Part shown: positions 23,901 through 32,599 of the stretch, one piece after another
Layout of the letters: each line of letters begins with the position of its first letter
How positions within the stretch are numbered: the first letter of the stretch is position 1
Source of the DNA: Crossaster papposus
Taxonomy: Eukaryota; Echinodermata; Asteroidea; Velatida; Solasteridae
DNA: 64,000 nucleotides
Direction of reading: 5' to 3'
Assembly: GCA_037893245.1 (NCBI GenBank)
Contig: JBAIAA010000596.1
Coordinates: 248,001 to 312,000, forward strand
Translations under genes and position numbers: made by a program
Notes under the pieces: model-generated
What the model saw: the letters and a program-made list of their open reading frames with translations, nothing else
Told to the model about the DNA's origin: nothing
Database searches by the model: none

Positions 23901-24362
23901 GCAATACCCAAATTCTGTTTAGGTCATTTACATATCAATGTAAACTGGAATAGGACTTCCTCTTTTTGAAAAATGTAATGTCAACTTTTTTATTTTGCGA
24001 CTTTCCACCCATTTCGTGGTGCCAGGTCACATGAACAAAATTACAATGTATCTTTTTGTACTCGCGTTTCCAGTCTACTGCAGTAGGATTACTTAAAAGC
24101 CAGCTTTGCTTTTCTTTTTTTTAGAACGAGCAACACGCCCGACGCTGGCTCTGATAACATGGGCTTCCGCTGTGCAGTATCCGTCCCGACGTCCAAGGGC
24201 AGAAAACCTAACAAAGAGGGGAACAACCAGCAGGCTGATGAGGGGCCTGAGGTCAGAGTTCAAGATGGTCAGAAAGCCAAACCCGCCCTCAAACCTAATC
24301 CAGCTGATCTCAACGGTCAAAAGTCTCCGGGCAGGAAGAAAGCTACAGCTGATGAACTATAA
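8864..24362 (+). CDS. SUMF2: Sulfatase-modifying factor 2 (SUMF2), 8 coding exons, 371 aa
   Basis: This is the paralogue of formylglycine-generating enzyme (FGE, SUMF1) in the endoplasmic reticulum; SUMF2 is known to bind sulfatases and SUMF1 and to lack enzyme activity. Exons: 8864-8963, 13976-14138, 15743-15857, 17329-17373, 18212-18362, 20911-21051, 22248-22410, 24125-24362 (1116 nt). Residues 1-23 form a signal peptide. The FGE fold runs from about 43 to 309, with [12 protein letters not shown] (44-55), [10 protein letters not shown] (130-139), [15 protein letters not shown] (175-189), YPWGN, GNVWEWT (245-251) and GFRC (306-309). The two active-site cysteines of SUMF1 are Asp278 and Ser283 here, the same residues as in vertebrate SUMF2, which decides SUMF2 over SUMF1. 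A 62-residue polar tail ends in ADEL, a KDEL-like signal. The vertebrate protein is near 300 aa, so the tail is long. A distant TSS exon upstream of 8864 cannot be excluded. Confidence 0.95.
9055..11074. mobile_element. 2-kb element bounded by inverted arrays of a GCCGAGTTGG motif, in SUMF2 intron 1
   Basis: The left end (9055-9220) is an array of TCGGCACC(T/C)..CCAACTCGGCACC units. The right end (10863-11074) has the same units in reverse orientation, and the outermost bases GTCACTTCGGCACCT match on both sides. In the right array the spacing is 18-20 bases. The interior codes for nothing recognised and holds a nested hAT-like element (10206-10443). The C+G-rich part at 9400-9530 is unassigned. 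Confidence 0.7.
10206..10443. mobile_element. hAT-like MITE with ACTTGTGA-type subrepeats
   Basis: It is flanked by the direct repeat GTAAATCG (10198-10205 and 10444-10451), the 8-bp target duplication expected for hAT. Its termini CAGGG..TAGTCGAGTCC and GGACTCGACTACATCCCTG are inverted repeats. The inner part repeats CAAGTCC/GGACTTG words and shares a core (GACAAAGGAATGCTTTTGTC) with 16813-16845 and 44940-44970. Confidence 0.75.
12050..13011. mobile_element. Nested inverted-repeat element 1 inside the TTAA MITE
   Basis: AGGCTACATACAAAAAATGA at 12053 and its inverted partner TTTTTTGTATGTAGCCT ending near 13010, continued by GTTTCTCATCAG/CTGATGAGAAAC, form terminal repeats of about 35 bases. 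The host MITE resumes at CGCAATCC. The interior (about 960 bases) has no recognised ORF. Confidence 0.7.
13172..13794. mobile_element. Nested hAT-like element 2 inside the TTAA MITE
   Basis: The termini are CAGGCCTTCA and TGAAGGCCTG. The host word CATCCA is found on both sides (ending 13171, starting 13795), and the uninterrupted family copies carry it once. The interior repeats GGAGAGCGATTTAAAATC and GCTCTCCTTAA words in both orientations. Confidence 0.75.
13976..14138 (+). CDS. SUMF2: SUMF2 exon 2
   Basis: It encodes residues 35-87 and opens the FGE-sulfatase fold ([37 protein letters not shown]). The acceptor is TTTCAG at 13970-13975; the donor GTATGA follows 14138. It enters in phase 1 and leaves in phase 2. 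Confidence 0.95.
14149..14995. mobile_element. Inverted-repeat element in SUMF2 intron 2, 10 bases after the exon 2 donor
   Basis: CAGCACCCGATTTCACGAAA at the left and TTTTGTGAAATCGGCTGCTG at the right form the ends. Further inward, words such as GCGTAAGGCTTACGCAA and TAGCTGCGCCA recur in both orientations. A TTAA MITE (14486-14718) is nested in it. Confidence 0.7.
14486..14718 (+). mobile_element. TTAA MITE, GCGCGAACTGG family, copy 1
   Basis: Bounded by TTAA at 14486-14489 and 14715-14718, with ends CCAGTTCGCGCCGGATGACG and CCTGGCGCGAACTAG. Two other copies are at 47321-47563 and 47624-47875. About 230 bp; non-coding. Confidence 0.75.
15076..15486. mobile_element. Foldback element in SUMF2 intron 2
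   Basis: GCGGTATGCAGC/GCTGCATACCGC mark the ends. The arms share CCATGGCTTTCGAAT-like, TTGGCTAACT, CAGAATTGTGT and GTGACGTTGC words in opposite orientation. The loop is near 15240-15262. The central arms repeat ACATGCAACGTCACACG. Confidence 0.65.
15588..15623 (+). promoter_or_regulatory. Cluster of four AGGTCA half-sites (DR1 and DR4 spacing)
   Basis: AGGTCA occurs at 15588, 15601, 15608 and 15618. The second and third are spaced by one base (a perfect DR1, the PPAR/RXR/HNF4-type site) and the third and fourth by four (DR4). It lies 120 bases before SUMF2 exon 3. It is part of a repeat: a degraded copy is at 26687-26723. Binding is inference only. Confidence 0.4.
15743..15857 (+). CDS. SUMF2: SUMF2 exon 3
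   Basis: It encodes residues 89-126 ([18 protein letters not shown], then [14 protein letters not shown]), matching the EAE-FGWSF segment of the family. Acceptor GCAG at 15739-15742, donor GTACAA after 15857; it enters in phase 2 and leaves in phase 0. Confidence 0.95.
16740..17166 (+). mobile_element. MITE with expanded 12-bp minisatellite (GTGACTGGACTT)
   Basis: Flanked by GTTAAC words (16739-16744 and 17162-17167). The left part GGGATGTAAGTCCC..GACAAAAGCATTCC.. is followed from 16861 by about 23 tandem 12-mers. The first two thirds are mainly GTGACTGGACTT; the last third is mainly GTGAAAGGACTG/T. The open frames through it on both strands are by-products of the 12-bp period. 15860-16738 is otherwise unassigned. 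Confidence 0.75.
17329..17373 (+). CDS. SUMF2: SUMF2 exon 4 (45-bp microexon)
   Basis: Fifteen codons, phase 0 on both sides, encode [15 protein letters not shown] (127-141), the conserved WW-PV-A-W segment. Acceptor TTGTTGTAG, donor GTAAGC. Confidence 0.93.
17446..17805 (+). mobile_element. Full-length tRNA-derived SINE in SUMF2 intron 4
   Basis: The head GTGCCGTGGCCTCGTGGTCT and B box GGGTTCGAATCC are followed by a body with CTTGGGCAAGGCACTTTGTC and GCACTTTGAGTACCAGCCTT. It ends in GCGCTATATAAGAACTGCC and a TATTATTAT tail. The order is typical of a widespread animal SINE type. Confidence 0.75.
17825..17960 (+). repeat. G-rich tract
   Basis: Runs of G of 10 and longer, broken by single A or T, give strong G-quadruplex potential on the + strand upstream of SUMF2 exon 5. 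17960-18211 is ordinary intron. Confidence 0.7.
18212..18362 (+). CDS. SUMF2: SUMF2 exon 5 (source of the downstream minisatellite)
   Basis: It encodes residues 142-191 ([17 protein letters not shown], then [17 protein letters not shown]). Acceptor ACTCAG at 18206-18211, donor A|GTAAGA after 18362; it enters in phase 0 and leaves in phase 1. The 3' half, the donor and the following intron bases are repeated many times downstream. Confidence 0.93.
18285..20780 (+). repeat. Minisatellite of about 18 units derived from the 3' half of SUMF2 exon 5 plus its 5' splice site
   Basis: Units start near 18285, 18426, 18566, 18704, 18872, 19008, 19147, 19285, 19435, 19576, 19711, 19852, 20006, 20146, 20285, 20421, 20565 and 20708 (period about 135-168). 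Each begins GCATACTGTGACTGGCA, keeps GGATGGAGGCTGC..CAGAGATGGAGTG and, except the last, GTCTAGCAAGTAAGAAG (the donor), then a G-rich spacer of variable length. The long antisense frames across it are not genes. Confidence 0.9.
20911..21051 (+). CDS. SUMF2: SUMF2 exon 6
   Basis: It encodes residues 193-238 ([20 protein letters not shown], then [18 protein letters not shown]). The acceptor TTTCAG (20905-20910) is the first real acceptor after the exon 5 array; donor GTATGA. It enters in phase 1 and leaves in phase 1. Confidence 0.95.
21628..22028. mobile_element. TTAA MITE, AGGGATCGTATACG family, copy 1
   Basis: TTAA at 21628-21631 and 22025-22028; ends AAGGGATCGTATACGTTTGG and CCAAACGTATACGATCCCTT. 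A second copy is at 29436-29792. 21052-21627 is otherwise ordinary intron. Confidence 0.8.
22248..22410 (+). CDS. SUMF2: SUMF2 exon 7 (region of the lost active-site cysteines)
   Basis: It encodes residues 240-292: [11 protein letters not shown], a [10 protein letters not shown] insert, then [18 protein letters not shown]. The SUMF1 cysteine pair aligns to Asp278 and Ser283. Acceptor TTGGCAG, donor GTGGGT; it enters in phase 1 and leaves in phase 2. Confidence 0.95.
22680..22877. mobile_element. Short hAT-like MITE
   Basis: CAGGCCCGTACGCTGGGGGG at the left and CCTGCGTACGGGCC at the right are inverted ends around about 170 bases. No clear target duplication is seen. Confidence 0.5.
22965..23395. 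mobile_element. Inverted-repeat element, GACGATGTGCC family, copy 2
   Basis: ATAGACGATGTGCCCTCTG at the left and GAGGGCACATCGTCTAT at the right, with ACATCTGTATTCAAATGTGC inverted further in. The interior has CGATCCTCGATCGT-like words. Confidence 0.7.
23396..24032. mobile_element. TGTGACC MITE, CACCACGAAATG subfamily, copy 1
   Basis: TGTGACCTAGCAC..AAAATGAGCGGAAAGTCGCA at the left; TGCGACTTTCCACCCATTTC and GTGGTGCCAGGTCACA at the right. Related copies are at 41503-41938 and 42274-42697. Confidence 0.7.
24125..24362 (+). CDS. SUMF2: SUMF2 exon 8 (terminal coding exon, ADEL end)
   Basis: It encodes residues 294-371 and TAA (24360-24362). [16 protein letters not shown] (294-309) closes the FGE fold. 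The rest is a polar tail rich in K, P, N, Q and G, ending KKATADEL. Acceptor TTTTTTTTAG, entry in phase 2. Confidence 0.94.
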
Positions 24363-24363
24363 A

Positions 24364-24892
24364 TGTGACCCGCTCTACAAAAAGGTGTCTTATGTTGCGA
24401 AAAAATAAAATTGAGTTATATTCATGGTTAGAAAGCCCACAACGTAAGCTTTCATTTAGTATATGTGACCCGCTCTACATAAATGAGTCGGATGTCGCAA
24501 TTACCGTTGACACGTACAGGGCGATTGAATTTTTTTTTTTTTTTTTTTTTTTTGCTGTGTATTCTGCTTTGTTTGTATCCATATTTTCAGAAAAAAACGA
24601 AATAAAACTTAATTTTGAATCTTAAAGTGTTTTAATACAGGATTTTGTTGACTGTTTTGTTTCAAGTTCAGTTATTTTTATCGTTGGGATACGTTAATTT
24701 TCTCTTAAAAGTGGCTGTTTCACATTTGAAAAATATATTATTTCAAAAAATCATAAAAAAATAATGCAGTACTCTATAGCGCTCCGACATACATCAAATT
24801 GAAGCTTATCAGATGCTCTTTCAAGCCCTATAAATAACTCCGAGATTTTGTTTTGCTACATCAGACTCATTTATGTAGAGCGGGTCACATAT
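24364..24892. mobile_element. TGTGACC MITE ends forming the SUMF2 3' UTR
   Basis: A TGTGACCCGCTCTACAAAAA end begins one base after the stop codon and stops near 24420. A complete MITE with ends ATGTGACCCGCTCTACATAA and TTATGTAGAGCGGGTCACAT follows (24461-24892). AATAAA occurs at 24404 and again at 24601 inside the MITE. Confidence 0.7.
24404..24606 (+). terminator. Candidate SUMF2 polyadenylation signals
   Basis: AATAAA is present at 24404-24409 and 24601-24606, 42 and 239 bases after the stop. The first is the closer candidate. The second lies in a MITE. Confidence 0.45.
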
Positions 24893-25096
24893 AATAGAGA
24901 TCCATAGCCCCTCCCATTTTGAAGACACGACGTGTTTACATATTGATTACTTTCTCGGAGTTCAAATTACACAACTGAGAAAACAGGCTTTGAAATAGCT
25001 GGATTTGTTGTACTACAACAGGACGAAGCACACAAAATGGTCGTTTTTTCCACAGCCTTCATCAAAATCAACATTTCTTTTAATGAAACCTTAAAA

Positions 25097-25283
25097 TGTT
25101 ATTTTTTTTTTTTTCGCGATCGTATAAAATTATATTTTTCAGAATAATTAAAGGATGTCTAGCGCAATCATTTTGCTGGATGCCTAGAATCATTATTTAC
25201 TTTCAGATGAGTAAGATAATTCTTGATAATTTGGTAGTAAAGTTTTTTGATATCTGCAAATGGTGTATCATACCTTCAAATTT
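25097..25283 (+). mobile_element. TTAA MITE (GGTAGAATACACC family), 3' half
   Basis: It starts inside the family consensus at TTTTTCGCGATCG and runs through GGATGTCTAGCGCAATCATT to GCAAATGGTGTATCATACCTT. Confidence 0.6.
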
Positions 25284-25567
25284 AGTCAGCTAAAAACCGC
25301 AAATCCCTAACTTTACTTAGTAGTACATGTAAATTATTTAAAGGGCAGTTTGAAAAGTGTGGATTTGTAGTTCCGAATCCACACTTTACTAATGATTCGT
25401 TGATACGAATCCACACTTATTGGAGTGACGTCATAGCAGTGGTTTAATTTGAACTCCAAGGAAGTAATTAATATGCTAACATATCATATATCCAGAATAG
25501 GAGGGGCTATGGAGCTATATTATATACCAAATGAAAGCTGATGTTGTGGGCTTTATACTCATGTATA

Positions 25568-25795
25568 TTGCACGGACACGGGCCAGTAGCAGGATGTGAT
25601 TTCAACAAAAGATTTCTAAAATCACATCCAAATGCTCCAAATTCACATCCTCTTCCAAATTCGCATCCTGGATAAGGTCGTTATAATGGAAATTCACACC
25701 GAATTTGGAAGAGGATGTGAATTTGGAGCATTTGGATGAGATTTTAGAAATATTTTGTTAAAATCACATCCTGCTACTGGCCGTGTCCGCTATGA
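25568..25795. repeat. Foldback element (GGACACGGCCAGTAGCAGG)
   Basis: The left half (GGACACGGGCCAGTAGCAGG, AATCACATCCAAATGC, CTTCCAAATTCG) is the reverse complement of the right half, which ends CCTGCTACTGGCCGTGTCC. A half copy lies at 28085-28180. Confidence 0.7.
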
Positions 25796-26080
25796 ATGCA
25801 AAATCACATCATGCCCTTACACATAGTCTAATACCTTTTTTGTGGCGCGGGTCAAATTTGCTTGATCACAGTTTAGATCTACGTGTGAGTTATACTTTGA
25901 AAGGGCATGTGAGGGGTTCTGGCAAATAAAATGGAACTGACACAGGCCACAGTGAACAGTGGGGAAAAATGCAAAATAGTGATTTGTTTCCTCCATTTTT
26001 CAAAGAAATGGTAAGAAAGCTTTTAGGGAAAAAACATTTGGCCTTTTCCCTTATATCACATGTGCAAAACTTAAAACTTT

Positions 26081-26347
26081 AAAGGTAGTATACACCATTG
26101 GTAATTGCTTGAATTATCATGAATGGGTAGATGTGGGGGGTTGTATTTTATAGTAAATTTCGTTTAACTGACCTGTCCAAAGTTTTACAATCATGGATGG
26201 CGAGAAAAGCACGAAAAAACAGGATATCTAGCGCAATCATTTTGCTGGATGCCTAGAATCATTATTTACTTTCAGATGAGTAATATATTTCTTAAAAATT
26301 CGGTAGTAAATATTTTCGATATCTGCAAATGGTGTATCCTACCTTTT
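26081..26347 (+). mobile_element. TTAA MITE (GGTAGAATACACC family) with internal deletion
   Basis: Starts TTTAAAGGTAGTATACACCATTGG-like and ends TGGTGTATCCTACCTTTTAA. About 267 bases; the central part is missing. 25800-26080 and 26348-26660 show nothing I can assign. Confidence 0.75.
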
Positions 26348-26974
26348 AAGGCTTTTTCTTCAACATTTTACTGTGGCCCCATGTTAATAAATGCAAATTT
26401 ACACAACAAACAGTATTTTTAAGGAGAAAACCCCCATTTTCACCTTGCCAGAATCCCGCACATATTTTTAAAACACTGATTTTTGTAAAACAATTACTGA
26501 ATGAAAGGAATTGTTTTTCTACTAGTACCGTGTGTGCCATTTTTGTTCTCGCGCCTGAACAAAGTTCAGAAAGAGACAATGCAATTACTTTTTCTGTAAG
26601 TAGTCCGTATGTTTGTTATATTTTGGTTAAGTTTTGACAAATTGGTCTGGTATGCAATATGGAAACTAACGTGTGATGGTGATATTAAAGGTCACATATT
26701 GAGGTCAAATGTCATTTGAGGTCAAGTTGTAAAATTGCACAAAGTAGGCAAGACTTAAACCATCCTTGTAGTTTCAGTAAACGGTTAAGAAATAATTCAA
26801 AGTAGTGGCAGGCAGAATTAATCAATGAAGGGCTTTCTTTTAAAAAAAATTGTACATTGTCTACAGTTGCAAGTGGATTTTTCATATTTGGAACTGAATC
26901 TAATGAAATATTCACATATTTAAGTGTTGTACATCAAGGTGTTTAACAAAAGGTAATCCCACTTTAAAGGGTTA

Positions 26975-27390
26975 ATATGTGACCGGCTCTACAAAAAGGT
27001 GTATTAAGTCGCGCTATGCACTATCATGTAATGGCCAGCTCAACGTTGAGAGGGTAAACAATTCATCAAAATGTGTTTTTTATTTTAAGTCATGAATGAA
27101 ATCTTTAATACCTACAGTTTCAGGTTTCATTCAAAGAAATGTTAATTTTGATGAATAAAGTGGGTGCAATGTTCTGTTGTAGTACAACAGAGCCAGCTAT
27201 TTTAAAGCCCGTTTTCTCAGTTGTGTAATTTGAACTCGAAAGAAATCAATATGTAAACACGTAATATCTCCAAAATGAGAGGGGCTATGGGGCTATATTA
27301 TATACCAAATGAAAGCTGACGCCGTGGGCTTTTCAACCATGTATATAACTCAATTTATTGTTTTTGCGACATACACCTTTTTGTACATGT
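26975..27390. mobile_element. TGTGACC MITE, ACAAAAAGGTGTA subfamily
   Basis: TATGTGACCGGCTCTACAAA and AAGGTGTATTAAGTCGCGC at the left; GCGACATACACCTTTTTGTA at the right. The right outermost bases are lost. Confidence 0.6.
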
Positions 27391-27865
27391 ATTCGCATTT
27401 GTGTATCACTGTGGAGACATGGCTTTGTTCTCGTGTACAAAATGGTTAGAAAGTCGAGCACGTTTTTCAAAATGCTCCCATTTTAACCATAATGTTTTTC
27501 CTGGGTTGAAATTTCTATCCAATATACCCTATATTATACCCTAACCCAAACACTAACCCACATCCTAATCCTAGTTTTTGAGTAATTTAAGTAAAATCCA
27601 AAAATCTAATTCGTGAAATTCCCAATGGAGACCTATTCATCTATAGAAATTTACCCTCCGGAGACGTTTTGTCTCCATTGTACACATTGTGGAACAGCCG
27701 GTCACATATGGCCAGACTAAAGGTTAACCAGCATGATACATGGTAGTAGAAGCGTTGTGCTCTTCAAGGATACCTTAGATTGCCGTCCAGGGTCACGCAT
27801 CATTGAGCGACACTCTCTTGAAAATAATGGTGGTGCAAAATTGCAGTTGGTTCACTTTCCTGCCC

Positions 27866-28007
27866 GGTCCCCTCTCCAAGCAAAGTTAACATCGACGGCG
27901 CATGTCATCTCCATCTCGTCTCACGGTACGTGGATCTTATCGCAAACTGAGATCAGCTATGGACGACATGCGCCGTCAATGTCATCTGTGCTTGGAGAGG
28001 GGAGGTG
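27866..28007. repeat. Long hairpin around 27935
   Basis: CCCCTCTCCAAGCAAAGTTA and GCGCATGTC at the left pair with GACATGCGCCGTCAATGTCA and TGCTTGGAGAGGGG at the right. The short ORF across it (27733-28077) is not supported as a gene. Confidence 0.6.
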
Positions 28008-28305
28008 GCCACGTGGAGGGTCTGGGCCAATGAGCGAAAAATCAGAAACTTCTGCTGTTAAATGGTTTTTGTTCTAAATGCTAAAAATTCACACCCAGTT
28101 GATGTGAATTTGTAAATTTGTTGTTGAAATCACATCCTGCTACAAGCCGTGTCCGCTATGAATGCAAAATCACAGCATGCCCATTTCTCATGTTACAGTA
28201 AAGAAATTTTTTAACACGCTTTCATTTTGGCGTAAATATCTAAGTAGGCCTACAAGGCTCGTGTGTTTGTCAATTATTTTGCATTGTCAAAGGTGGACAT
28301 GTAAA

Positions 28306-29080
28306 ATGTGACCCACTCCGCAAAAATGAGTCTGATGTGTTAAAAATGTGTTTTCTTCTTCAGATCTACAGTTGGTCAGGAAATAAGCTTTCATTTGATA
28401 TATGGCACAACTCTGTAGTGTAATGCATTGGCCTTTTACAATTTTTATCAGTTATATTCAAAATGTCTTTGAAAAGAAATGAAGATTTACAATTGTAGTG
28501 CTTCATTAGATGATATGTGACCTGTTCCAACGAAACCCGGACAAAGTCGCACAATGTGTTTTGTCACAATGTACTCCTGAAGTCATTTCTGGATGGATTT
28601 TACCATTTTGAAGTTTTAGGTTTTCCTAAGTCACTCACAATTAATCTACAATCTCCTCAAATTTGAACAAAATCCGTCTACCAGAAGTGTTTTTTTTGGT
28701 CAAATTTGTGAAACATTTGTGTATAGAAATAATACGCTTTTCTGAACTTCAAAGCTGTTTATCTCATAATTAGGTTGTCAGGGTTTTATCACTAAATCAA
28801 GACCCCAGGGAAGATAGGGTGGGGGTACATATGTAAATGATACATCATTTTAAAGCTGAGAACCTAGAGAATTTGAAAAAAGCATATTCTGAAAAACTAA
28901 AAAGTCGACTTTGTCCGGGTTTCGTGGGAACAGGTCACATATGGTAAGAGAATGATTAAACCTGTATTAAATTTAATTTAGGTATCAAAACAATCTTTTC
29001 AATTGATCAGATAGGTGTCGGAGAAACCAAAATGCCTTAAAACAAAAATAATCGCCTTTTGTGGCAGAGCGGGTCACAAA
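28306..29080. mobile_element. TGTGACC MITE interrupted by another TGTGACC MITE (28516-28945)
   Basis: The outer element starts TGTGACCCACTCCGCAAAAA and ends GGCAGAGCGGGTCACA. The inner one starts TGTGACCTGTTCCAACGAAA, with CCCGGACAAAGTCGC, and ends with their complement and TGGGAACAGGTCACA. Confidence 0.65.
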
Positions 29081-29435
29081 TTTAGCTCGGTCTTTTTCTT
29101 AAAATTCAACACAAAGAATAAAGAGTTGCATCAACACTTATATTTTCTTTAAATATTGCTTTATTTAATAATTATAACTAATCTACAATTATAGCCATCT
29201 CAATAAAGATTGTTATTATTGTAAAAAATAGACTCGAGTAGAAATTTAATAATTTGTTATAAAGAAAGTACGCTTACAAAAAGTGGAAATCCCAGCTAAA
29301 TAATCACGATTGGAAAGCTCAATATTTGTGTAAATATACTTCATTAACACTAAAATATATTTAGAAGTATTATATATTACTATCCGGTATCAAATTAATA
29401 ATCATTTTTGCTGAAATACTTTTACTTTCTAAAGT

Positions 29436-29792
29436 TTAAAGGGATCGTATACGTTTGGTAAATATGGCAATACAAACTTACTTGTAAGAAGTACAGCAGC
29501 TTTGGATAGTATAATGCATTTTTAGAAACTTTTCACTTCGAAGTACTGCGGTTATGGAAAAAGATATCACTTTTTATCCCCCAAAATTTGAATCTGAGAA
29601 GCGTTACTGCAGTGACGTTTCTCAGAGTGTGTATTCCAATGCAGATTATTCTTTCTGCGTGGACATAACCGCTCCAGATTTAATGCAATATCTTAAAATC
29701 GCTACCATCTTTTGAAATGAAATTTTTACAGGTTAGTTTCCTGGTATATAACTATATAGGATCCAATTACCAAACATATACGATCCCTTTAA
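29436..29792. mobile_element. TTAA MITE, AGGGATCGTATACG family, copy 2
   Basis: TTAA at 29436-29439 and 29789-29792. The interior matches 21650-21980 closely (GAAGTACAGCAGCTTTGG, GAGAAGCGTTACTGCAGTG). 29080-29435 and 29793-30190 are AT-rich with no assigned feature. Confidence 0.8.
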
Positions 29793-30192
29793 CTCTTAAA
29801 GAAAATGACCAGTCATTTTAATATTTTGCATTAGTAAAACAAAATGTAACAGCCTCTTCTCAGAACCTTCCCACTAAAAAAAATAGTTTGGATGGACAGA
29901 CATTTTCAAGAAATGTTAAATCGCGATTATTAAAAAAAAGTGAGTTTGTGAATTTGAATCCTTTTTTTCTTTAGATAGCCAAGAAAACCTATACATAAAA
30001 CTATTACAAAATATACGTATTTAGCCTTTTTTTGTGTCGTGTCTCATTGGAAAGCACATAATGGTTATACGAACAATGCTATCATTTATTTAAGGAATTT
30101 CTTGTAGGCACTATTATAAAATCCTTTAAATGCACATACATTGTATACACAAAGATGTTGAAACACTGGACAACATTTGCTAACATGCAAGA

Positions 30193-30640
30193 CAAAATGT
30201 GACCTGCTCTGTGAAAATGAGTCAGATGTCGAAAATTTGACAAACAGTTATTTATACCATTAGAAAGAGTGCACTGTCCTCTTTAATTTGATATATGTTG
30301 GAGGTCTGTAGCATGTTGTGTTCTTGTGATATTCCCGATTTTAGTTTTGACGATTTTGTAAAATCTAAAAACCCCATTCATGAGAAATCATGCATTAACT
30401 TTTTTTTCCCTTTTGGAGATGTATGCAATAGAAACCCTAAGCAACCAAGCCCTTCCCACTGTGTTAATTCGGCATGTTTTAATGTAGAAATTAAAAATAT
30501 AGATCCTAACCATGGTGAACATCATGAAATAGGAATATCAAATGTTCGTACGAAAACACCCCTCTCCGCGTTCAACCACCCAAATCTCGTAAGCGCGCTG
30601 TGCGACATCTGACTCATTTTTACAGAGCGGGTCACAAATT
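30193..30640. mobile_element. TGTGACC MITE, TGTGAAAATGAGTCAGATG subfamily, copy 1
   Basis: TGTGACCTGCTCTGTGAAAA with TGAGTCAGATGTCG at the left; CGACATCTGACTCATTTTTA with CAGAGCGGGTCACA at the right. The second copy is at 51537-51949. The 105-codon frame inside is not conserved between copies. Confidence 0.75.
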
Positions 30641-31354
30641 GCCAAAAAATGAACTATCCAAATTGATTGTCTATTAGGATAAAAGACCTAATGCAAAAAA
30701 AGAATGCGAGACTGCCCCAACGTTGTTTGCGATCGAATGTACATTAATTTTCCTCGAAAAGTATGATGCATTAATGGAGCTCAAAATCAGACTAGTTCAT
30801 TTGTTTATAACAAGTTTTTGTTCTTTTAATTTTTTGTGCCCATTGTATATTGGTGTACAAATACAAATTCTTTATTAGCCATAAAATACTGATTTTGAGA
30901 CCAAAAGAAATACATTGAAATTTAACACAAATAAACCACAAGGGAAACTGACTAATTAATACTGTTTTTGAAAACTTAACAACAAAATGAAAATGAGGTT
31001 TAAATGGAACACAGAAGTGTATTGTTGAGGATTGCATTAAAAATACATTGCATAGACCCCAAACATAATTACAACTAATGCCCCATGTATTCCATTTCCC
31101 CCCTCATATTCTGGAATGTGTACAAAGCACACCTTATCAGTATTTATACTGGCAAGAATTCATTTATTCATTAGTGTTGCAGTTTTAGTTGTTTTTTTTC
31201 AAGAGATTATCTAAAAAAAAACTACAAAACTTGTCAACTTCAAAAACAAATAATGTTTTATTGCAAAAACAAAATGGCAACAACTGAGCAGAAAAACAAC
31301 TTAACTATTGATGACATCACACAGTGACCCGTAGTAATTAGAAATGACAAGCTG

Positions 31355-31780
31355 TTAACCTTGCGACGTGCCACCGTACTTTTTTTCGAAGTCGCTTCGT
31401 CGTAAAAAAACAATTGATTTTTGTATCATTTGTTAAAAACAATCTCATATTACATGTATTCCTAGTTCAAAGCATGCCGAATAGCATGGCAAGTGCCGCT
31501 TGAACCCTGGTTGAACCGGTGACACAGCTTTTAGCAAAGCAAAGTGCTGCCCCACGAGTATCCATTACTTTGTGTACATAAAGGGGCCTTTCAAGTCTGG
31601 GTTTTCCCAGACCTACCCAAGCAATTAATCATGCTATTGTTGCCTTGCCCCATTCAACAACACCAGCTGGGATCGAATATATTCAGACACTATGGGAAAG
31701 TACTGTGTTGACATATAAAGCCATAAAACCGAACAGCATTGGGGTTATACACGAAATACAGCCGCACGTCGCAAGGTTAA
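31355..31780 (+). mobile_element. TTAA element, CCTTGCGACGTGCC family, copy 1
   Basis: TTAA at 31355-31358 and 31777-31780; ends CCTTGCGACGTGCCACCG and CCGCACGTCGCAAGG. The inside has a frame reading HSTTPAGIEYIQTLWESTV, also open in the copy at 40671-41139. Confidence 0.75.
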
Positions 31781-31974
31781 ATATAAGGAATGTCTTAATT
31801 AGTACTAGTGTTGATAAGATTTCACAATTGATTTCTAAGACCTGCTGGAAGACTGGCCCATCGACATGGAATAACCGTTAAATAAAAGATTTGCTTATTA
31901 TTGCCATTTTTTTGCTTGTTGATTTTGACACAAGAATTTATATTTTGACTGCACATTAAAAAAAAAAAGGCACT

Positions 31975-32275
31975 GCCAATCCAATCCAATCCAATCTGCA
32001 TTTGTAAAGCGCCATCAATCTAGTTGCCTATTCCGAGGCGCTGCCAGGAACACCGGGGCAAACCCCTTATCTTAGTGATAAGTGTTACTGGGTTCTTTTG
32101 CGTGTATTACACAACACACGGGACCTACAGCTTTACGTCCCATCCGAAGGACAAAGCAATAGTGGTTAAGTGCCTTGCTTAAGGACACACGTGTCAAAAC
32201 CGGGACTCGAACTCGCGCTCTGCGGAACAGAAAACCGGTTTCTTAACCGCCCGGCCACGACATGACCACTAGACT
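31975..32275 (-). mobile_element. Full-length tRNA-derived SINE (minus strand)
   Basis: Read on the minus strand it starts GTCGTGGCCGGGCGGTTAAG, has B-box-like GAGTTCGAGTCCC and a body with AAGCAAGGCACTTAACCAC and GATGGGACGTAAAGCTGTAG. It ends in GGCGCTTTACAAATGC and a (GGATT)n tail at 31979-31995. Confidence 0.8.
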
Positions 32276-32599
32276 AGATCTGTATAGCGACGGTACATGT
32301 CTCAATGCATATGGCAAGGTTTGCTGGGTCCCACCGCCCCCAAATTGGGCACACTGGGAAACGCTAATGGAGCTTCTCAGATCTTTTGACCTTCCAATTG
32401 CACGCAGCACAGCTGAGATGCGGAACCGGTGACCACTAGTTCACAGGTCACACAAAATCTATCCAATCTGAGCTCAAAGCGCATCAGCGTTTCCCAGTGC
32501 CTAGTTTGGGTGGTGGGCAAAGCTTTATCTACCTTTCAGTAAAAAGAACAGTGTCAAAACAAATTATTTTAAAGAAAACTACTTAATTTACGCGTTAAA

